A DNA stretch of 64,000 nt from Pseudonocardia sulfidoxydans NBRC 16205 (GTDB lineage: Bacteria; Actinomycetota; Actinomycetes; Mycobacteriales; Pseudonocardiaceae), in NCBI RefSeq assembly GCF_007989085.1, contig NZ_BJVJ01000001.1, positions 213,105 to 277,104 on the forward strand, read 5' to 3'. This document shows, piece by piece, positions 59,161-64,000 of this stretch. Under the pieces are notes generated by a model. The model did not search any database. It was not told the DNA's origin and saw nothing but the letters and a program-made list of their open reading frames with translations. The translations under genes were made by a program, and so were the position numbers. The first letter of the stretch is position 1, and each line of letters opens with the position of its first letter.

Positions 59161-61043
59161 CAGTTGCCTCCCTTGGTTGCGACGGCGTCACCGGCGGCGT
59201 CCACGGTCAGCGACCAGCCCGGACCGACGAGCCAGGTGAAGCTGCCTCCGTCGACGAGGGCGGGACCGGCCACCGTCGAGCCGGCCACCGACGCCCAGTC
59301 GCGGGTCGGGATGCCGCCGCGTTCCCCCGTGCCCGCGCCCGCCGAGCCGGTGGTGACCGCGACCTTCTCCAGGCTGGCCAGGGAGAACCTGACGGTCAGC
59401 CGGACCAGCGACGGATCGTCGACGGCCGACAGCGCGGTGTCGACGGCTCCGACGGCCGTGCCCCGCACGCCGCCGGTGCCGCGGACCTCCCACAGCAGCA
59501 CGGCCTCGTCGGGGGCGAAGCCCTCGCCCTCGAGGTCGCGACGGGCCTCGTCGGCGAGCCGTCCCGCGGCGGCGCGGGCGGCATCGGCGGAGTTCACCGC
59601 GGACTCGTAGACGTGCACGACGTCCGAGATCGCCGAGCCGTAGGCCGACAGCACGTTGCCGAACCCGAAGAGCCGCACCGTGCCGGCACCGATCCGCTCG
59701 GCGACGCCCGTCGCGAAGAGCGGGCCGTTGCCGCCGAAGGCGTACACCGCGGTGTCGGCCGGGTCCCAGCCCATCTCGGCGGCGGTCTCACGGGCGAGGT
59801 CCGCGGTCATGTCGAACGCCGTGTCGACGATGCGCTGCGCCGCCTCGACCGCGGAGATCCCGAGCGGGTCCCCGACGGTGCGGGCGATCGCGTCGCGGGC
59901 CGCGCTCACGTCGAGGGTGCGCCTGCCGTCGAGGAACGCGTCGGGCGCCAGGTAGCCGAGCAGGACGAACGCGTCCGTCGTCGTCGCGTTGCGCCCCCCG
60001 AGGCCGTAGCAGGCGGGGCCGGGCGCGGCGCCCATCGAGTCCGGGCCGAGCGTCACGGCACCGTCCGCGGCCCGGGCCACCGAACCGCCCCCGAGCGCGA
60101 TCGAGCGCAGCAGCGGCAGGTTGGTACGCACCGGGATCCCGAACAGATGACCCTCGTCGCGATCGACGACCCGACCGTTCTCGACCGCCGACGACTTCGC
60201 GGTCGTGCCACCGACGTCGATCGCGAGGACCTTCGCGTCGCCGAGGCGCGCGGCTTCCGCCGCGCTCGCGTGGGTACCGAACAGCGGGCCGGACTCGATG
60301 GTGTCGAACGCGGTCGTCTTGCCGATTCGCGCGACGCCACCGTTGATGTGTCCGACCAGGACGTTGCCACGCCACGCGTGCTCCTGCTTGAGGGTCTCCT
60401 CCGCGCGGTAGAGCGTCGTGGCCAGCGACGGATGGACGTAGGCGTTGATCAGCGACACGAACGTCCGGGTGGAGTCGTCGGGACGCAACAGGATCTCGCT
60501 CGCCGGCAGCGCCGGGATCGATCCCAGGAAGTGGTCCGGGTACTGCGCGTCGATCATCGACACGATCTTGCGTTCCCGGGAGTTGTCCTCGAACGCGCCC
60601 TGCAACGAGATGTTGATCCGGCGGATTCCCTTGTCGAACAACCCCTTCACCGCGGTGCGGACCTCGTCGTCATCGGCGTCGGCGCTGATCCCGGTGATGT
60701 TCTCCCGCGCGATCAACGGTCCGAGCACCGTCGCCGCCTCCTCCGGGGAGGTGTAGAGGTCGTCCTCGTGGCCTGCGCTGACGAGCAGACCGAGCTTGGG
60801 CCCGGACTTCTGCGCGAGGACGTTGGACGTGATCGTCGACGACCAGCGGATCAGCGCCACGTCGTCGAGCAGATCCCGCAGCGACGCAGCGCCCACGTGG
60901 GCGCGGGCGGCGTCGAGGATCTCGAGGAACGAGAGGGTCACGTCGTGCGGGGTGGTCTCCACCTTGATCGAGAACACCGTGCCGTCGCCGCTGACCAGAC
61001 CGTCGGTCATGGTTCCGCCGGTGTCGATGTCGATGTTCAGCAC
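59160..61043 (-). CDS. Acetophenone/acetone carboxylase-type subunit, HyuA family, 627 aa
   Basis: A 627-residue ASKHA-fold subunit: phosphate-1 motif NIDIDTGGTMTDGLV, ALIRWSSTITSNVLAQKSGPKLGLLVSAGHED, second motif LAIDVGGTTAKSSAVENG, and GWDPADTAVYAFGGNGPLFATGVAERI. First structural gene of the carboxylase set, comparable in place and size with Apc1 (about 70 kDa). The GTG at 61043 has a very strong GAGGAGGTGA site, which lies inside a 15-codon leader ORF. Confidence 0.85.
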   Translation of the reverse strand: MLNIDIDTGGTMTDGLVSGDGTVFSIKVETTPHDVTLSFLEILDAARAHVGAASLRDLLDDVALIRWSSTITSNVLAQKSGPKLGLLVSAGHEDDLYTSPEEAATVLGPLIARENITGISADADDDEVRTAVKGLFDKGIRRINISLQGAFEDNSRERKIVSMIDAQYPDHFLGSIPALPASEILLRPDDSTRTFVSLINAYVHPSLATTLYRAEETLKQEHAWRGNVLVGHINGGVARIGKTTAFDTIESGPLFGTHASAAEAARLGDAKVLAIDVGGTTAKSSAVENGRVVDRDEGHLFGIPVRTNLPLLRSIALGGGSVARAADGAVTLGPDSMGAAPGPACYGLGGRNATTTDAFVLLGYLAPDAFLDGRRTLDVSAARDAIARTVGDPLGISAVEAAQRIVDTAFDMTADLARETAAEMGWDPADTAVYAFGGNGPLFATGVAERIGAGTVRLFGFGNVLSAYGSAISDVVHVYESAVNSADAARAAAGRLADEARRDLEGEGFAPDEAVLLWEVRGTGGVRGTAVGAVDTALSAVDDPSLVRLTVRFSLASLEKVAVTTGSAGAGTGERGGIPTRDWASVAGSTVAGPALVDGGSFTWLVGPGWSLTVDAAGDAVATKGGN

Positions 61044-61084
61044 GCGCTCGTCACCTCCTCGGTCAGCGCTGTCCGGGGCTTCAT
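61037..61084 (-). CDS. Possible 15-codon leader peptide before the carboxylase genes
   Basis: An ATG at 61084 with an AGGAGAGG site just upstream begins MKPRTALTEEVTSAC and stops at 61037, overlapping the GTG of the HyuA gene by 7 nt. The Shine-Dalgarno of the HyuA gene lies within the leader codons EEV. This suggests termination-reinitiation coupling. Too short to judge by composition. Confidence 0.4.
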   Translation of the reverse strand: MKPRTALTEEVTSAC

Positions 61085-61143
61085 CCGTGTCCTCTCCTCG
61101 GTGCGTCGGATTCGGTTCGCGGGCGTGCGTTCGGGGGCCGGCG

Positions 61144-62529
61144 TCATCGGCGCCGTCTCACCAGCTGGGCCTTCATCTCCCAGCGCGGGAGCGAGTTCGG
61201 CGGCACGAGATCGACCGTCGCGGCGACGACCAGCTTGTCGCGCAACAGGTTCTCGACGTCGGTCCGCAGCTCGTCGAGATCCTCGACGTCGAGGCCATAC
61301 TCGACCTGCACCCGCATCGGTGGCCTCACGACGGGCCCGGCGTCGGCGAGCACGATCTGCATCGCGCCGGTGGTGCGGGGGGCCATGGACGCGATCACGT
61401 CCTTGACCGCGCTGGGCCACACGTTGACGCCGGCGACGAACAACAGGTCGTCGGTCCGGCCGACGCAGTGCAGTCGCGGGCTCGTCCGACCGCACGGACA
61501 CGTCGTCGCGCCGACGACCACCCGGTCGCGGACCCGGAACCGCACCAGCGGGACACACTCGCGCCGCAGATGGGTCACGACGAGCTCGCCCTCGGTGCCC
61601 TCGGTCCAGTCGAGCCGCCGGCCGCTGTCCGGGTCGACCAGCTCGGTGAGCAACTGGTCCTCGGCGCACAGGTGCAGCCCGTCCTGCTCGGGACAGCTGG
61701 CCAGGTAGATCGGGAAGACGTCGGCGTTGCCCATCCCGTCGCCGACCACGGCCCCGTAGTCGGCTTCGAGCCGGGCCCGGACAGCGGGTATCGACGCGCC
61801 CGGCTCGGCACCGAGCAGGAGCTTGCGCAGGCCGAGCTCGGCCGGCTCCAGCCCGAGCTTGTTGCGGCAGTACTCGGCGAGGTAGGTCGCGTACGACGGC
61901 GTCGACATCAGCACCGTGCCGCCGAGGTCGCGGATGCTCTGCACGACCCTGTCGCTGCTGCCGGTGCCGATCGGGACGAAGGTCGCACCGATGCGCTCGG
62001 TCGCGTCCTTGAGCGGCAGCCCGCCGACGAAGAACCCGAGGCCGAACGCGTGCACGACGACGTCGTCGGGGCGCATCCCCTCGCTGTAGAGGACCCGCGC
62101 GACGACCTGCGTCCAGTCCTCCAGGTCCCGGCCGGTGATGCCGACGTACGACGGGCGCCCCGTCGTCCCGCTCGACGCGTGCACGCGCACGACGTCGGCC
62201 ATCGGAACGCCGGCGTGCCGGCCGAGCGGCGGTGACTCCAGCTGGCTGTCGCGCAGCATCTCCTTGGTCGTGAGCGGGGCGTCGAAGTCGTCGAGCGATG
62301 CGACGGACAGCGGGTCGAAACCGTTGGCGGCCCAGAGGTCCGCGTAGAAGGGCGACCGTCGCCCGAGTCCGGCGAGCTGCGTGCGGAGCAGGTCCAGCTG
62401 CAGCGCGCGAATCCGCTCCCGCGGCATCGCCTCGACCGCCCGGTCGAACAGCTGCCCGTCGGGCCCGTCGTCGGTGACGCTGAACAACGGCCGCGACGTC
62501 GTCCCGTCGATCGCACCGGAGCTGGTCAC
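61144..62529 (-). CDS. Phenylacetate-CoA ligase-like acyl-CoA ligase
   Basis: A 461-residue PaaK-type ligase: LGRRSPFYADLWAANGFDPLSVASLDDFDAPLTTKEMLRDSQ, P-loop VRVHASSGTTGRPSYVGIT, TCPCGRTSPRLHCVGRTDDLLFVAGVNVWPSAVKDVI, and the C-terminal half with PRWEMKAQLVRRR. It activates an aromatic acid with ATP and CoA in the cytoplasm. The GTG at 62529 overlaps the end of the FadR-type regulator gene (GTGA). It may prepare the starting acid or the aromatic acid left after thiolysis. Confidence 0.87.
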   Translation of the reverse strand: MTSSGAIDGTTSRPLFSVTDDGPDGQLFDRAVEAMPRERIRALQLDLLRTQLAGLGRRSPFYADLWAANGFDPLSVASLDDFDAPLTTKEMLRDSQLESPPLGRHAGVPMADVVRVHASSGTTGRPSYVGITGRDLEDWTQVVARVLYSEGMRPDDVVVHAFGLGFFVGGLPLKDATERIGATFVPIGTGSSDRVVQSIRDLGGTVLMSTPSYATYLAEYCRNKLGLEPAELGLRKLLLGAEPGASIPAVRARLEADYGAVVGDGMGNADVFPIYLASCPEQDGLHLCAEDQLLTELVDPDSGRRLDWTEGTEGELVVTHLRRECVPLVRFRVRDRVVVGATTCPCGRTSPRLHCVGRTDDLLFVAGVNVWPSAVKDVIASMAPRTTGAMQIVLADAGPVVRPPMRVQVEYGLDVEDLDELRTDVENLLRDKLVVAATVDLVPPNSLPRWEMKAQLVRRRR

Positions 62530-63245
62530 GCGTCCTCCTCCCGCCGTTCCCGGTCGTCCTCGAAGTCGAGCAGGTACTTGCGCATCGCGCGCTCGGCCGC
62601 GCCGCCCTCGCCGTCGGAGATCAGGCGCACGACATGGGCCAGACCGTCACGTGCGCGACCAGGCCATTCCGGCTCGCGGACCCGCTGACCGAGGCTCATC
62701 GCCACCGGACCACGCAGGCTCTCGAACACCGCGACGAAGACCGGGTTGTCCGACGCCTCGACCAGCCCGACGTGGAAGGAGACGACCGCCTCCACCGCCC
62801 GCGCGGGTCGCGTGCCCGCCATCCCCAACAGCCGCAGCGCCCGCTCCAGGTCGGAGGTGTCGCCGTCCTGCGCGCTCAGCCGCGCCGCCATCGGCTCGAC
62901 CGCCAGCCGGACGTCCATGACGTGGCGGGGTTCCACGTCCATCGTCGACAGGGGTGCCGACGTGATCGCGTGGAACTCCTCCGGCTCCGGCATCGCCACG
63001 AACCGCCCACCGCCGTAGCCGCGCCGGACCTCCAGGTACCCCGACACCTCCAGCGCCTTCAACGCCTCGCGCAGCATCGGCCGTGACACGCCGAGCTGAT
63101 GGGCGAGCTCCGGTTCCGAGGGCAGCCGCTGCCCGGCGAGCAGATCTCCTCGCACGATCGCGCCCCGCAGGTTGGCGACGATCTTCTCGAACCCGCGGCC
63201 CACCCCGATCGGCTCGAAGACGAACTCCGAGTCGTGGACGGACAT
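62526..63245 (-). CDS. GntR-family (FadR subfamily) transcriptional regulator
   Basis: A 239-residue protein with an N-terminal GntR winged HTH (GFEKIVANLRGAIVRGDLLAGQRLPSEPELAHQLGVSRPMLREALKALEVSGYLEVRRGYGGGRFV) and a FadR/FCD C-terminal effector domain with metal-type His residues (LSTMDVEPRHVMDVRLAVEPMAARLSA, VVSFHVGLVEASDNPVFVAVFESL). The ATG at 63245 follows GGAGGGAG. First gene of the minus-strand operon (regulator, PaaK, carboxylase subunits, thiolase, ligase), so it probably represses the whole operon through the sites at 63422-63456. Confidence 0.9.
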   Translation of the reverse strand: MSVHDSEFVFEPIGVGRGFEKIVANLRGAIVRGDLLAGQRLPSEPELAHQLGVSRPMLREALKALEVSGYLEVRRGYGGGRFVAMPEPEEFHAITSAPLSTMDVEPRHVMDVRLAVEPMAARLSAQDGDTSDLERALRLLGMAGTRPARAVEAVVSFHVGLVEASDNPVFVAVFESLRGPVAMSLGQRVREPEWPGRARDGLAHVVRLISDGEGGAAERAMRKYLLDFEDDRERREEDA

Positions 63246-63421
63246 CCCGTTCTCCCTCCAGGCCGGCCGGTGCCGACCCGGCCCCCGCACCCGCACGCGC
63301 CTGGTGGGCCCCCGCCTGGCGGCGGAAACCCCATTCGACGCACCCGGTCACGGACCGGCGGAAGCGGAGCCAAGTCGTCACTGACGTTCTCCGAGGAGGC
63401 GTTCGACCCGATTCTGGCAAC

Positions 63422-63436
63422 TGACGTCTGACATCA
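63422..63436. promoter_or_regulatory. Secondary FadR-type operator candidate
   Basis: TGACGTCTGACATCA is a 15-bp imperfect palindrome (12 of 15 positions match their reverse complement), 4 bp downstream of the main palindrome. A near-identical GACATCTGACATCA recurs at 63622-63635. Confidence 0.4.
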
Positions 63437-63440
63437 GCTA

Positions 63441-63456
63441 AGTGAGCGCGCTCACT
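63441..63456. promoter_or_regulatory. Main operator candidate of the carboxylase operon
   Basis: AGTGAGCGCGCTCACT is a perfect 16-bp palindrome overlapping the -10 element and the expected start of the minus-strand promoter. A FadR-type dimer bound here would block transcription. Confidence 0.6.
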
Positions 63457-63481
63457 GTAGCAACCCCGGCCCCACTGTCAA
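63454..63481 (-). promoter_or_regulatory. Sigma-70-type promoter of the carboxylase operon
   Basis: On the minus strand TTGACA (63481-63476), a 16-bp spacer and TACAGT (63459-63454) make a near-consensus promoter. It points to the GntR gene at 63245, leaving a leader of about 200 nt. Confidence 0.6.
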
Positions 63482-63658
63482 TAGTTCTTCAGAACTTCTG
63501 CTGTCCATCGCCAAGGTGTAGAACGTCTGAGGCTCTCAGCTGGGTGTTCACCGACCCTCGGCCTCCGCCGGCCCGCGCAGAGCGGCCTGCGTCACCCGCC
63601 CCGCACACCTCGGAGCCCACAGACATCTGACATCAAGTCGCCATGATGGCCACCGCCT

Positions 63659-63698
63659 GTGAGCGGCGATAGTCGCTATCGCGACTATCGCCGCTCAC
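63659..63698. repeat. Dispersed palindromic element, copy 5
   Basis: A 40-bp palindrome with perfect 18-bp arms around a TATC centre; left half GTGAGCGGCGATAGTCGCTA. It begins 6 nt past the stop of the methyltransferase gene (minus strand). Position 6 is C instead of T with the mirror G, a compensated change. Confidence 0.93.
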
Positions 63699-63704
63699 GA
63701 CCCG

Positions 63705-64000
63705 TCAGCCCTGCGCGCGCCAGAACGTGAAGCCGCCGAGCTTGCTCTCCCCCGCCCCCAGGTTCACGACGCTCGAGAACCCGGCCTCGGCGAGCATCGC
63801 GGCGACGTCGGGACCCTCGTGCCCGTGCCCGTGGCCGTGGCCGTGGCCGTGGCCGTGGCCCTGCGCGCCCTGTCCGCCGTGCCCGCCCCGTCCGTCGAGG
63901 GCGCCGTGGTCGTGGCGGCCGAGGTGGCCGTGCGCCGCGGCCCGCAACCGGGTCGACGCGAGCCGCGACACCGCGCGGGCCAGCGGCATCGGCTCCCCCC
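63705..64000 (-). CDS. SAM-dependent methyltransferase, C-terminal part, with a His-Gly repeat
   Basis: The frame is open to the right edge, so the N-terminal part with the SAM-binding motifs is outside the window. The visible 97 or so residues include LARAVSRLASTRLRAA, a run of alternating Gly and His (QGHGHGHGHGHGHGHEGP) and the typical class I methyltransferase tail VAAMLAEAGFSSVVNLGAGESKLGGFTFWRAQG. Such tails are seen in UbiE/COQ5-like enzymes. The His-rich insert could bind Ni, Zn or Co. An internal ATG at 63989 is possible but unlikely to be the true start. Confidence 0.55.
   Translation of the reverse strand, partial: GEPMPLARAVSRLASTRLRAAAHGHLGRHDHGALDGRGGHGGQGAQGHGHGHGHGHGHGHEGPDVAAMLAEAGFSSVVNLGAGESKLGGFTFWRAQG
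63822..63860. repeat. Hexanucleotide tandem repeat (CCGTGG/CCGTGC)
   Basis: About six and a half in-frame copies of a 6-bp unit encode the Gly-His run of the methyltransferase. Perfect copies in the middle suggest that the number can change by slippage without breaking the frame. Confidence 0.7.

Larger units (their letters stand above)
63246..63658. promoter_or_regulatory. Control region of the carboxylase operon, no gene seen
   Basis: This 413-bp stretch, with palindrome copy 5 beyond it, is the largest gene-free gap in the window. It contains the promoter and operators listed separately, GTTCT-TC-AGAAC (63484-63495), and a second GACATCTGACATCA copy (63622-63635) of the motif at 63423. 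The sequence between 63246 and 63415 shows no clear structure. No credible ORF was found on either strand. Confidence 0.6.

Noticed and set aside
63659..63698. Palindromes as a CRISPR array or insertion-sequence ends
   Set aside because: Copies are kilobases apart with unique DNA between, no cas or transposase gene is present, and no target-site duplications were seen.

Overview
The window is very GC-rich, gene-dense DNA with short intergenic gaps, many GTG starts and frequent 1-8 nt gene overlaps. It carries IclR, PucR, TetR, PadR, MarR and FadR-type regulators, a mycothiol-dependent maleylpyruvate isomerase-type protein, a DUF5709-type protein and promoters that look leaderless. Together these point to a chromosomal segment of an actinomycete, most likely of the Pseudonocardiaceae and possibly a Pseudonocardia; the genus is inference. 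No tRNA, rRNA, CRISPR array, transposase or phage gene was recognised.

Layout. (1) 1-4117: the 3' part of a penicillin-acylase-type gene, a PucR-type regulator, a 5'-truncated enoyl-CoA hydratase remnant and an IclR regulator. (2) 4324-14461: an aromatic-compound island. One arm (+) encodes a Rieske oxygenase, a homogentisate-dioxygenase-like ring-cleavage enzyme, an alpha/beta hydrolase, a flavin monooxygenase of the acyl-CoA dehydrogenase fold and a second hydrolase. The facing arm (-) encodes an MFS carrier, an acyl-CoA ligase and a citryl-CoA-lyase-like enzyme, with a divergent IclR regulator. (3) 14482-18171: a hydrolase, a DUF5709 protein, an SRPBCC protein and a gene pair corresponding to the two halves of the plant protein Tm-1. 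(4) 18199-26195: an HTH protein, a PadR regulator with a DrrAB-like ABC exporter, a DoxX-like protein with an 11-residue-repeat tail, a ROK kinase, a PhoD-like phosphatase and a GNAT enzyme. (5) 26242-33656: a TetR/MFS efflux pair with four operators, a lipoprotein-dependent metal or corrinoid ABC importer, and small genes. (6) 33774-39099: fused isobutyryl-CoA mutase IcmF, a cobalamin-binding-type protein and a 3-hydroxyisobutyryl-CoA-hydrolase-like enzyme, a valine/isobutyryl-CoA group. (7) 39125-50738: a PLP enzyme with a permease and TetR, a sugar-lactone oxidase, a Nudix protein, a lipase, a Rieske oxygenase with TetR, a CelD-type acetyltransferase and a MarR/MFS pair. (8) 50735-63245: a minus-strand operon resembling acetophenone carboxylase (two HyuA-like subunits, one HyuB-like subunit, a small zinc-ribbon subunit and a fifth gene). 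It is flanked by two acyl-CoA ligases and a thiolase and led by a FadR-type regulator. (9) The right edge is a partial methyltransferase with a His-Gly repeat.

The strongest unexplained signal is a family of five dispersed 40-42 bp palindromes (18378, 26205, 37021, 38035, 63659). Each lies 6-14 nt past a stop codon, and three mirrored position pairs vary in a compensated way. The most interesting metabolic system is the carboxylase operon. It is expected to turn a methyl ketone into a beta-keto acid, activate it with CoA and cleave it thiolytically, under a FadR-type repressor whose candidate operator overlaps a near-consensus promoter.
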